A stretch of 64,000 nt of DNA from Gracilimonas sp040882225 (lineage in GTDB: Bacteria > Bacteroidota > Rhodothermia > Balneolales > Balneolaceae). The notes below the pieces were generated by a model. That model was not told the origin of the DNA. It saw nothing but the letters and a program-made list of their open reading frames with translations, and did no database searches. Made by a program: the position numbers and the translations under genes. Position 1 is the stretch's first letter. Each line of letters starts with the position of its first letter. Of the stretch, positions 54,901-62,915 are shown one piece after another. The DNA lies in the NCBI GenBank assembly GCA_040882225.1, contig JBBEBR010000009.1, positions 1 to 64,000 on the forward strand, given 5' to 3'.

Positions 54901-55186
54901 TCAGCTTGCCCGAAGTACCGGCACCTTTTGGCTGACCGCCAGCGGCTCCGAACAATTTGCCACCGAGTTCGCCACTTTAGGGCATGGTGTATTTACCTAT
55001 GCGCTGCTGGAAGGGCTAAACGGTAGCGCCGACCAGGGCCAAAAAGATAAAAAAATAACCGTGCAGGAACTAAGTGCATGGCTCAATGACCGTGTGCCGG
55101 AACTAAGTCAGGAGCATAAGGGACAGGCGCAGTACCCAAGCAGCTATGGGTACGGGCAGGATTTTCCTTTGGTTATTGTGGAGTAA
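51989..55186 (+). CDS. Exported WD40-caspase (peptidase C14) protein
   Basis: 1065 aa. Signal peptide to SAQE (about 24-28). Fourteen WD40 repeats (36-629), mostly 42 residues each (GHSxxVxSVAFSPDG, LSGSxDKTLKLWD), enough for two seven-bladed propellers. A linker with ITPEGYFDAS and FFDTYYRPDIV, an Ig-like module (705-805), then a caspase fold from 810: His891 in YYAGHG and Cys950 in LDACQSGG, both catalytic residues kept. Bacterial WD40-caspases are usually cytoplasmic; export here is unusual. The propeller probably senses a partner that releases the protease. Confidence 0.9.
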   Translation: MKKIRLTLQKIIFSFLFMLFAGYASAQESAEVFIQLGHSYAVYSASFSPDGERVISGGDQTVKIWDVATGREIRTFTGHSDWVNSVAFSPDGRYVLSGSNDKTMKLWEVSTGREIRTFSGHSQGVGSVAFSPDGRYVLSGSNDKTMKLWEVSTGREIRMFAGHNNWINSVAFSPDGQWILSGSRDNTIKVWGVATGRVIRTLIGHSSWVQSVAFSPDGERVLSGSIDKTLKLWDVATGREIGSFSGHSKLVTTVAFSADSRYILSGSDDKTMKLWEISTGREIRTFSGHSDWVHSVSFSPNGQQVLSGSQDKTMKLWEISTGREIRTFTGHSDYSGNAAYSPDGQWILSGSRDNTIKLLDASTGREIRTFLGHSNEILSVAYSPDGKRILSGSRDKTLKLWDVATGREIRTFSGHSNGVYSVAFSPDGQWVLSGSIDKTLKLWDVATGREIRTFSGHSKFVTSVAFSPDGQRILSGSWDHTMKLWEVATGREIRTFSGDISSVNSVAFSPNGQWLLSGRGGEIFPNIDNALKLLDASTGREIRTFFGHSSYVTSVAFSPDGRRVISGSRDKTLKLWDSFTGHEIRTFSGHSFYIRSVAFSPDGQQVLSGSGDGTIRLWDINKDLNLAKMISKDGEWVIITPEGYFDASESGAEFINVRIGNEVFSMDNFFDTYYRPDIVRAKLAGEDISKLIDSDIRNVTALPPSVRFITPESNTRSNTQQLTLTTEITDQGGGIDEVRLYHNGKVISTETRGFKVVSGSEQTITPEFNINLLTGENTFRLIAFSKGDRIESNPATLTVNYEGAKSNTRLFTLTIGINEYKNPRYSLNYARSDASGFEERIIRGGESIFDAVVQTTINDAEATKQNIFAALEKIKSEAGPEDMFVFYYAGHGVMSDGVSSKAEFFMAPTDVTQLYGNEALLKSNGISASEIQEYSRNIKAQKQLFVLDACQSGGATEMLAMRGAAEEKAIAQLARSTGTFWLTASGSEQFATEFATLGHGVFTYALLEGLNGSADQGQKDKKITVQELSAWLNDRVPELSQEHKGQAQYPSSYGYGQDFPLVIVE
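52094..53872 (+). repeat. Tandem 126-bp WD40-coding repeats
   Basis: Fourteen units of about 126 bases (the first 120, the twelfth 147). Units 2 and 3 differ at only a few bases over the last two thirds, and units 5 and 10, or 6, 7, are also close. This suggests recent expansion or gene conversion, and copy number may vary between strains. Confidence 0.92.
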
Positions 55187-55226
55187 TAAACCTAAAGCAC
55201 AACAGAATTTTTAAAAATTTAAGACT

Positions 55227-58127
55227 ATGAACAAAAAAATACAGCTCATGACGAAAGCATTATTTTGTGCCATTTTTATCCTCTTCACTTCCAATCTTTT
55301 TGCTCAACCCGATATTGATCCTATACTCAGGTTAAATACTGAAATGCATATGTCCAGTATTGTTAGTATTGATACAGATGCTAACGGGATTTATGTTTTA
55401 ACCGGATCCAGCGATAAAACCGCCAAATTATGGGATGCCAAAACAGGCGAGCATCTTAGAACTTACCGGATTCCAATAGGTGATGGACAGGAAGGGATGG
55501 TGTATGCGAGTGCAATTTCACCCGATGGATCTAAAGTAGTTATTGCCGGTAATACGGGTTGGAGCTGGTACAGTGAAATGTCGACTTATGTATTTAGTAC
55601 ACATACCGGACAAATGCTAAAGCGGATTGGTGGATTAACTAATATTATTCTGGATCTGGAATTTTCCGGAGATGGAACCTATCTGGCAGCAGCTCTTGCA
55701 GGGAGCGACGGAGTGCATGTATTTAATATGAATAATTACCGCTTGGAAAAATCATTGTTGGAACATGGCGACAGCGTTTATAATATTGAGTTTGATAGAA
55801 GTAACAGGCTTGCCACAGTTTCTTATGATGGACATGTTCGTCTTTTTGATTCCACATTAAATTTATCGCAAGCAAAACTCACTCAGGTCGGAGAATTACC
55901 TTATTCTTTATCATTCTCCCCTGATGGCAGCAAACTGGCTATCGGCTACAATCAGTCACCGGTTATAGAAGTATTAGACGGGGAAAGCCTTTCCTCTCTT
56001 TACCAACCGGATATTACGGATGCAAACACTACTACCGATCGCTTATTTAACTTGACGTTTTCATCGGATGGAAATCACCTTTATGCCGGTGGAATTTATC
56101 AAAGTGTAGTTGACCACCAGTGGCGACAAATTATACGTCGCTGGAGTGATGCGGGCCGTGGGGGTTATATTGATATTCCGGTGGGCTCAAATACTATTAT
56201 GGATGTGAAATCATCTACTGATGGCGGTGTTTTATTTGCGGGAAGTGAACCGGAATTTGGAAAAGTAAATCGTGCAGGGGGAATTGATTTCTATCATAAA
56301 GGGGAAGTTAATAGTTACCGGGCAGCAGATAATACACACTTTAGATTAAATGAACCAGGGGATGAAATTGGCTTCACTCCGCTAAAAGGTGAAGCTTTAA
56401 CCTTTTCTGTTTCAACGAAAAGGTTGCAAGAAAGAACTTCAGAAGCTCCGCACTTTACCGATAACAGCGGACCGGTTTCTGTCAGCAATTGGGAAAGTAC
56501 AACCAATCCAATGCTTAATGGGAATCCTTTGGATTTTCTTCAACAGTTTGAATATGTATATAGTGTAGATATTAATTCCGCTGATAACAGAACGGTTTTT
56601 GGTGCCGACTGGAATATCTATGCCCTTGATGATCAGGGACAAACTTTTTGGAACACCTCCATTCAAAGTCCGGCTTTTGCGATCAAAATTGCGGGTAACG
56701 GCCAGGTTTTAGCCGCTGCTCATGGTGATGGAACTATTCGGTGGTATCGTATGGATGATGGGGAATTGCTGCTCTCACTTTTTACTCACCCCGATAATAA
56801 ACGATGGATTGCCTGGACGCCTTCGGGTTATTATGATGCATCGCCGGAAGCTGAAGAACTTATCGGCTGGTACATGAATAATGGTTTGGATGCGGAAGCC
56901 AGTTTTTACCCCATCGATCGCTTTTTTGAAACCTATTATCACCCGAATATTATAAAAGAAGTAATTCGCAGTCATGAGACTGATGAAGCTATTACTTCCC
57001 GTTCGGGTGAACAGGCAAATCAGGATTTCAAGCAGCCTCCTTTGGTTAAATTTGTTTCCCCAGAGGAGAGTGAAAAAGCATCAAAAGAACAAGTAAATAT
57101 TATCACTGAAATTTCAGATCAGGGCGGTGGAATAGATGAAGTAAGATTATACCATAACGGTAAATTGGTTTCCGCAGAAACAAGAGGCTTACGAATGGTA
57201 TCGAACGACAATAACGTAACCCGCGAATTTGATATAAGGCTTTTACCGGGAGAAAATATATTCAAATTGACGGCTTTTAATTCTGAACGAATTGAATCTA
57301 ATCCTGAAGAACTTGTGCTTAATTATGCCGGTGCGGAAGCCACCTCTGAGCTGTATGTGCTGGCAGTAGGACTCAATGAATACAAGAATGGCAGCATGAA
57401 TCTAAATTATGGGCGGCCTGATGCTGAGGCTTTTGTGGATGCAATAAATAGTCGCAGTTCTACCATTTTTAAATCTGTAAATGTTACCACTTTGTTTGAT
57501 AATGAGGGAACCCGTAAAAATCTTGAATTAGCCTTCAATGATATTATAAATAAAGCTAATCCACAGGATGCGTTCCTGTTCTTTTATGCCGGCCACGGAG
57601 TAATGAGCGAGCCAGAGGAGAATAGAACTGAAGATTTTTATATAGCATTGCACAACGTTGTAAAACTGTATGGAGATAATACGGGATTGCAAAAAGCTGG
57701 GATTTCAGCAGCCGAAATAACCGAACTTACCCGGCAAATAAAAGCGCGTAAACAGATGATTGTGCTGGATGCCTGCCAGAGCGGTGGCGCTGTTGATACT
57801 TTTGCCATGCGTGGCGCTACAGAACAAAAAGCGATCCTCCAATTAGCCCGAAGTGCGGGGCTGGTAGTGATGGCTTCTACCGGAACTGAACAATATGCTA
57901 CCGAATTTCAGGCGCTGGGACATGGCGTATTTACTTACGCATTGTTGCAGGGGTTAAATGGAATGGCCGATGGAGGGTTAATGGATGGAAAGATTACCGT
58001 AAAGGAATTAGATTCATTTATTAATGATCAAGTTCCGGCTCTTACTCAAGAACATCGTGGTCAGGCTCAATATCCTAATAGTTATGCCCGCGGACAGGAT
58101 TTCCCAATCGGAATTGTATCCAATTAA
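55227..58127 (+). CDS. Exported caspase with degenerate propeller
   Basis: 966 aa. Signal peptide to LFAQ (about 24-27). An N-terminal propeller of diverged WD40-like blades (about 40-560; only the first, GSSDKTAKLWDAKTGEHLRT, is clear). The linker (WTPSGYYDAS, FFETYYHPNII), Ig-like module and C-terminal caspase match the upstream protein. Catalytic His790 in FYAGHG and Cys850 in LDACQSGG are present. Forty bases after the first caspase gene and same strand. The two are paralogues with a conserved peptidase and different sensor domains. Confidence 0.88.
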   Translation: MNKKIQLMTKALFCAIFILFTSNLFAQPDIDPILRLNTEMHMSSIVSIDTDANGIYVLTGSSDKTAKLWDAKTGEHLRTYRIPIGDGQEGMVYASAISPDGSKVVIAGNTGWSWYSEMSTYVFSTHTGQMLKRIGGLTNIILDLEFSGDGTYLAAALAGSDGVHVFNMNNYRLEKSLLEHGDSVYNIEFDRSNRLATVSYDGHVRLFDSTLNLSQAKLTQVGELPYSLSFSPDGSKLAIGYNQSPVIEVLDGESLSSLYQPDITDANTTTDRLFNLTFSSDGNHLYAGGIYQSVVDHQWRQIIRRWSDAGRGGYIDIPVGSNTIMDVKSSTDGGVLFAGSEPEFGKVNRAGGIDFYHKGEVNSYRAADNTHFRLNEPGDEIGFTPLKGEALTFSVSTKRLQERTSEAPHFTDNSGPVSVSNWESTTNPMLNGNPLDFLQQFEYVYSVDINSADNRTVFGADWNIYALDDQGQTFWNTSIQSPAFAIKIAGNGQVLAAAHGDGTIRWYRMDDGELLLSLFTHPDNKRWIAWTPSGYYDASPEAEELIGWYMNNGLDAEASFYPIDRFFETYYHPNIIKEVIRSHETDEAITSRSGEQANQDFKQPPLVKFVSPEESEKASKEQVNIITEISDQGGGIDEVRLYHNGKLVSAETRGLRMVSNDNNVTREFDIRLLPGENIFKLTAFNSERIESNPEELVLNYAGAEATSELYVLAVGLNEYKNGSMNLNYGRPDAEAFVDAINSRSSTIFKSVNVTTLFDNEGTRKNLELAFNDIINKANPQDAFLFFYAGHGVMSEPEENRTEDFYIALHNVVKLYGDNTGLQKAGISAAEITELTRQIKARKQMIVLDACQSGGAVDTFAMRGATEQKAILQLARSAGLVVMASTGTEQYATEFQALGHGVFTYALLQGLNGMADGGLMDGKITVKELDSFINDQVPALTQEHRGQAQYPNSYARGQDFPIGIVSN

Positions 58128-58142
58128 TTTACATGAGGAGTA

Positions 58143-59798
58143 TTATCGCATGATGAGGGTATGTTCCATTATCTCAGTTTTTAAAATCAGGATGTTAATG
58201 TTGCGTGGCTCATAACCTTCTTTGGTAAACTCGACTGCATAATCACCCTCCAGTAACTGGTATTCGAAATCTCTGTCCTTTTGCACTTCATCGAATAAAA
58301 TCTGCTCTCCCTCGAGAAATATTTTTATATGAATGTCATCAACATTAGTCTTGAATTTTACCTTGCCTTCAAAGGCAAACTCTTCCGCAAAATCATACTC
58401 CGATTCTTCCACAGTTGTAGTATCTTTTGCAGCGGCTATTTTTTGTTCCTCCATAATTTTCTCTTCTTCTCTTGAGAGTATTTTTACCGTCATTATATTA
58501 AGCCTTTGCAAGTACAGGCTTTGATTACTTTTGAAATCATCTATCACCGACGTACCCCTAATTTCCAATTCAGTGCCTACTCGTTGCATGCCTTGTTCCC
58601 ATTTAGTTTTAAAAGGCACTCTGATGTTTGTGCTATCAATGATTTCTATAAATCCAGTCATGAGTTCCAGATTGGTAAATGTGAGTATATTTTCATTTAT
58701 CCAGTCTTCGGCGATACTTGCATTGATGAGGCTCAGGTCATTGGTCTCCAATTCTATTTGCAGCAATCCCTGATCGCGAGGCATGGTTTTGGTGAGGCTT
58801 AAATTACTGTTATCAACCCTCGTTCTAACGTCCGTTAATCTTGCCGTAAGTTGTCGCGGTTTTGGTGCTACAACTTCACTGTATTGACTTAGACCAAAGG
58901 ATTGTTCTTGCCAGGTTCGGGATATAATTTTAGGCTCTTCAGTTGTGCTGAAATCCCATATCATAAAGACATATCCGGTATCGGAGTAAGAAGGAGTGTT
59001 ATAGTATTGCTTGGCATAAAACCCAAAGGATTCTCTAAAATCGGGATGCCGATATATTTTACCATCCTCGAAACGGATATTAATAGTATTGTAAGTGGTT
59101 AAAACACGATCTTCTAACCGCTGCATATAATCATCATAGGAATAACGGTTAAATACTAATAAACCATCGCTTTTTCTTCTTGAACCGGTTATAATGGATG
59201 AATTTTGATTGAAAAGACTGCGTACTTTTCTCACATTTTTATCAGAGAATGCATTTTTATAATCTTCAAGCATGTTATTCACAGTGGCTTTTTCAGCTTC
59301 ATCGGCCTCAGAGGCGCGCCTTAATATTCGCTGATAATTTCTTTCTTTTCCCGTGATTTTTGCATCTATCAATTCGGTACTTTTTGAAAAAGTAAGCTCA
59401 AGCTCCTCATAAGAAAACTCGTTGCCATCCAGCGGCCTTATGTATAGTTGAGGTATCTCATACGTTTCTTCCTCTGTTATAATTATATAAGTGTTAATTT
59501 CATCCAGATTTGATACAAATTTCTGTGGCTTAACCAACTCCACGAGTTTAGAAACTCCGGGTTCGCCAGAGAAGATATTTTCCTCATTGAATGACAGCTC
59601 ATTTATAGCCAAAAGAAGAGCTTCTATCTTTACTTCTATTTCTGCATTTACAGATGCATCCAGGCCGGAGGTAAGCATAACCTTTGTGCGGATATTATTC
59701 TGAGCAGATACAATTTGTGATAAAAACATACTCAGAAAAAAAAGCAGAAATATAAATATATGTCCTTTGATGAAACGCTTTCGTGTACTGTACTTCAT
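58143..59798 (-). CDS. Exported NTF2-like/PEGA-domain protein
   Basis: 551 aa from ATG 59798 (59810 possible). Signal peptide to VSAQ (about 33). Around 170-300 is an NTF2/SnoaL-like region (MLEDYKNAFSDKNVRKVRSL, FNRYSYDDYMQRLED). After a mid-region of beta-strands, the C-terminus carries a PEGA-type surface repeat (YQLLEGDYAVEFTKEGYEPR at about 515-534). It converges on the second caspase gene with 15 bases between stops and lies inside the direct-repeat-bounded cluster. A link to the caspases is inferred from position. Confidence 0.7.
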   Translation of the reverse strand: MKYSTRKRFIKGHIFIFLLFFLSMFLSQIVSAQNNIRTKVMLTSGLDASVNAEIEVKIEALLLAINELSFNEENIFSGEPGVSKLVELVKPQKFVSNLDEINTYIIITEEETYEIPQLYIRPLDGNEFSYEELELTFSKSTELIDAKITGKERNYQRILRRASEADEAEKATVNNMLEDYKNAFSDKNVRKVRSLFNQNSSIITGSRRKSDGLLVFNRYSYDDYMQRLEDRVLTTYNTINIRFEDGKIYRHPDFRESFGFYAKQYYNTPSYSDTGYVFMIWDFSTTEEPKIISRTWQEQSFGLSQYSEVVAPKPRQLTARLTDVRTRVDNSNLSLTKTMPRDQGLLQIELETNDLSLINASIAEDWINENILTFTNLELMTGFIEIIDSTNIRVPFKTKWEQGMQRVGTELEIRGTSVIDDFKSNQSLYLQRLNIMTVKILSREEEKIMEEQKIAAAKDTTTVEESEYDFAEEFAFEGKVKFKTNVDDIHIKIFLEGEQILFDEVQKDRDFEYQLLEGDYAVEFTKEGYEPRNINILILKTEIMEHTLIMR

Positions 59799-59925
59799 TG
59801 TTAATCCCATTGTAAAAGCTTTAAACCCTTTATTTAGTAGAGTTTAATAAATTCTTACCGGACAGACACTACATAATTATGCAGTAAGAGCTTACAATGA
59901 TAGCCATTTAATGAATCTTTCTTCA

Positions 59926-60321
59926 TTATTTAGTCTGACACAACTCCACAAGCACACCGTGGTTATCTTTGGGGTGAACGAAGGCAACCAGCTTGTTATC
60001 GGCGCCACGCTTGGGTTCATCATTCAGAACCGTAAATCCTTCACTTCTGAGGCGGTCGAGTTCTGCATAAATATCATCCACCTCAAAAGCCACATGATGT
60101 AAACCCTCGCCCCTTTTCTCTATGTATTTGGCGATGACTGAATCCGGTTCTGTGGCTCCGAGCAATTCTATTTTTGATTCCCCGGCCTGGAAAAAAACCG
60201 TTTCAACCTTTTCACTTTCCACGGTTTCTGTTTTATAGGGTGATGTATTCAGAAGCTTTTGATACGTTTTGGTAGCCGCCTCCAAATCTTTGACGGCTAT
60301 TCCAAGATGTTCAATGCGCAT
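59926..60321 (-). CDS. mce: Methylmalonyl-CoA epimerase
   Basis: 131 aa. VOC-fold enzyme interconverting methylmalonyl-CoA epimers in propionate metabolism. Starts RIEHLGIAVKDLEAAT with the first metal-binding His; GEGLHHVAFEVDDI and DNHGVLVELC hold the others. Complete and of usual length. Bases 59935-60171 are duplicated at 50001-50237. Mutase genes are not in the window. It follows the aminopeptidase gene on the same strand (48 bases). Confidence 0.93.
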   Translation of the reverse strand: MRIEHLGIAVKDLEAATKTYQKLLNTSPYKTETVESEKVETVFFQAGESKIELLGATEPDSVIAKYIEKRGEGLHHVAFEVDDIYAELDRLRSEGFTVLNDEPKRGADNKLVAFVHPKDNHGVLVELCQTK

Positions 60322-60369
60322 GATATCAGTTTTTGGTTTTGATTATCGAAGAAATCAGAAGGCAAAAAG

Positions 60370-61887
60370 TTATTGGTCAATCGAAACGGGATGCTTTTGA
60401 AGCAATCCTTCTTCCTGCATTAGCGCTTCAATTTGTTCAATTTCCCGGGGAAGGAAATCGCTGTAAACTTCGACGCCATCCTCTGTCACAATTATCATGT
60501 CTTCCATCCGGATGTAGATTTTCTCTTCCGGCACACGAAACTGAGGTTCAATCACAAAAACCATCCCCGCTTCAATAGGGCCGCTATAATTGCCTACATC
60601 ATGAACCGACATTCCCACGCCATGTCCCAATGTCATGCGGCCACTTTGAGCTCTTTGGCGATAGGAATCTACAAAATCGTGGGCTGCTTGCTCAAAAAGT
60701 GGTTTTGAGAAATCGGTTTCATCCAAAATAATATCCATTTCTTCTATGGCATTTTGCATTACTTCTTGAGGAATGAGCCCGATTTTTATGTTGTAAAGAA
60801 TGGCTTCGTAAATTCCTTTGTAGAAGGTGTAAAGCTCGGTTTGCACCTCATTAAATGTGCCGTTTACAGGCCACATTCTTCCCAAATCACTTGAGTAGTA
60901 GCGATCGTAAGCGCCGTAATCCATCAAAATCATGTCGCCGTCTTTAGCCGCTCGTACACTGCCGTGATAGTGATTCATGTAGGCGTCAGGCCCAAAATGA
61001 ATGAGCGCATAATACGCATCACCCTGCACATTATGATTCCAGTATATATACTTTGCCGCCGCTTCCAGCTGATAAGGTTTAACTCCCACCTCGGTTGATC
61101 GCATAGCTTCCATTATTGCCTCAGCCTGCAATTTGGTAGATCTTTTTATTAACTCAATCTCTTTTTCACTTTTGATTTTTCTGAGCTCATCAATGATGGG
61201 ATCTAAATTTGTGAGCTCAAGATTAGAAACTATTTTTTCCAGTTCATTGATGAAATTCTGATGCCGTGCCGGCCGTGAATCCAGCGGATTTTCATCCACA
61301 TCTTGCTGAGCACGCATTGCCATGCTTCGGGTCATACCCAGTTCTTCATAAGGGCTTTCAGGAGTATAAACAGTGCTGATTTCTCCAGACTCATTAAATT
61401 TGTCAAGATCTTCGGTTAAATCTGAATAGGAACCAACCAGCTCAATTCCCGAAAGCTCTTTAACAAGGTCCACATCTTCATAAGAAAGAATTTTACCCTC
61501 GCCATATTCCCGTCGCTCTTTTCGGTCGTAAAGGTAGACTTTCGCTTGGCGGGTATTGCCATTCAGAATGAGATAAGCGTCGGGAGACTCTATGCCTGAG
61601 AGATAATAAAACTCGTTATTCTGCCGAAAATGTTGATATCCCTGCGGGCTTGGCGCGCCCTGTAAAATAGCAATCGCCGATTCGCCAATTTCATCATAAA
61701 CCTTTGCTCTGCGTTCGGCAAATTCTTCCGCAGTAAAATGTTCGCTGAATAAAGCTCTTTCCTCATCCTCGGTGGATGCATGCCAGCCATTTGTTTGTGC
61801 TACAGCTGTATTTGGCATTCCTGAAAAAATAACCGTTGTTAGAAACAGCAGTCCGGCAAGTGAAGTAAATCTGGATATTTTGTTCAT
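60370..61887 (-). CDS. Exported aminopeptidase P (M24 family)
   Basis: 505 aa from ATG 61887; a frame open to 61953 is rejected because the signal peptide begins here (MNKISRFTSLAGLLFLT, to AVAQT). An N-terminal aminopeptidase-P domain precedes the pita-bread catalytic domain: ILMDYGAYDR and YSSDLGRMW (two Asp ligands), GHGVGMSVHDVG (His), FVIEPQFRVPE and IRMEDMIIV (two Glu). It removes X-Pro N-termini. Export suggests peptide feeding together with the POT transporter, an inference. Upstream of mce on the same strand. Confidence 0.92.
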   Translation of the reverse strand: MNKISRFTSLAGLLFLTTVIFSGMPNTAVAQTNGWHASTEDEERALFSEHFTAEEFAERRAKVYDEIGESAIAILQGAPSPQGYQHFRQNNEFYYLSGIESPDAYLILNGNTRQAKVYLYDRKERREYGEGKILSYEDVDLVKELSGIELVGSYSDLTEDLDKFNESGEISTVYTPESPYEELGMTRSMAMRAQQDVDENPLDSRPARHQNFINELEKIVSNLELTNLDPIIDELRKIKSEKEIELIKRSTKLQAEAIMEAMRSTEVGVKPYQLEAAAKYIYWNHNVQGDAYYALIHFGPDAYMNHYHGSVRAAKDGDMILMDYGAYDRYYSSDLGRMWPVNGTFNEVQTELYTFYKGIYEAILYNIKIGLIPQEVMQNAIEEMDIILDETDFSKPLFEQAAHDFVDSYRQRAQSGRMTLGHGVGMSVHDVGNYSGPIEAGMVFVIEPQFRVPEEKIYIRMEDMIIVTEDGVEVYSDFLPREIEQIEALMQEEGLLQKHPVSIDQ

Positions 61888-61972
61888 TTTGTAATGATTT
61901 ATGTCAATATTAATGTCAGTGATGAATGTATCTAAAGTGTCCTTGAAAATCATATCCCCGAATGTTAAATAA

Positions 61973-62161
61973 TATGCTTCATTTCAGAATGTAATTTCAT
62001 TTGAAAACGGGCAGCAATCTAAAATTGTGGAAGGGGAAAATTCGTGGAAGATCAGTTATGAACCTTCCGGAGATCATATTTTTGTAGAGAATTTAACGTC
62101 GGGAAAATATTCAGTTGTCATTAATTCCCTTTGCAGAAAAATTAGGGAATTCCCGTGCTGA
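61973..62161 (+). pseudogene. Coding-like remnant without start codon
   Basis: A 62-codon open frame with protein-like composition (ENGQQSKIVEGENSWKISYE, then VENLTSGKYSVVINS) but no good start codon, between the aminopeptidase and peroxiredoxin genes. It may be the tail of a lost exported protein. The rest of the gap (62162-62426) shows nothing convincing. Confidence 0.3.
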
Positions 62162-62426
62162 TAAAACGTAGCCGCTGCCGGCTTCCGAGATGTTGTTAAC
62201 TTCAGAGAACGAATCTTAAAGTGATGTTGCTGTTAATTATCTTCGGGGGAATTTAGCCGATTCAGTTTTTTATAACTTCTCTGCTGATATTCTTGTAGCT
62301 GAAAAGGGAAAGAAAAGTTAAAACTGTTGAGGTAACAGAATGGGGGATAATTTGCGGTAAATCCTGAACGATTCGCCTAAAAAATTTTTTATTCAAACCT
62401 GAAAACATCAACAAAAAAAATTTGTA

Positions 62427-62906
62427 ATGAAAGAACCCGGACAAAAAATAGACACTGATTTTACAATTACAGCTGTAGAAAAAGGCGAAAAGAAAGAGGT
62501 GGAGTTTAGAGAGTTATTAGATCGGCCCTCTGTAGTTTCAGTATATATGAAAAATAATACCAGCAGTTGCGACCGGCAGAACGAAAGCCTCGCCGAACAT
62601 TCTGAATGGTTTGAGAAAAATGGGTATAACCTGATCGCAATTAGCAAAGATACCGCCGGTTCGCATAAAAAATATGCCAATAAAAAGGGAATCAATTATA
62701 CCTTAGTGTCAGACCCTGAAACAAGATTTGCGAGCGCCACGAATTCCATCGTTGAAAAAAGTATGTATGGCAAAAAGTTCGAAGGCCCCTCACGTTCGGC
62801 CTTTGTTATTGATACAGATGGTACTATTTTGGCTGCTATCGAAAAAATTGATACCAAAAATCACGCCAGTGAGTTAAAAGAGCTGGTTGAAAGTCTGAAA
62901 AATTAA
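62427..62906 (+). CDS. Peroxiredoxin of the AhpC/Bcp type
   Basis: 159 aa. Thiol peroxidase that reduces hydroperoxides. Peroxidatic Cys48 lies in NNTSSCDRQN, in the place of the Bcp TxxC motif, and RSAFVIDTDGTI holds the conserved Arg. No second Cys follows in the Bcp position, so it would act as a 1-Cys enzyme. The usual Pro of the P-x-x-x-T-x-x-C motif is Met here, so activity may be weak. Nine bases before topA. Confidence 0.85.
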   Translation: MKEPGQKIDTDFTITAVEKGEKKEVEFRELLDRPSVVSVYMKNNTSSCDRQNESLAEHSEWFEKNGYNLIAISKDTAGSHKKYANKKGINYTLVSDPETRFASATNSIVEKSMYGKKFEGPSRSAFVIDTDGTILAAIEKIDTKNHASELKELVESLKN

Positions 62907-62915
62907 GATTATTGC

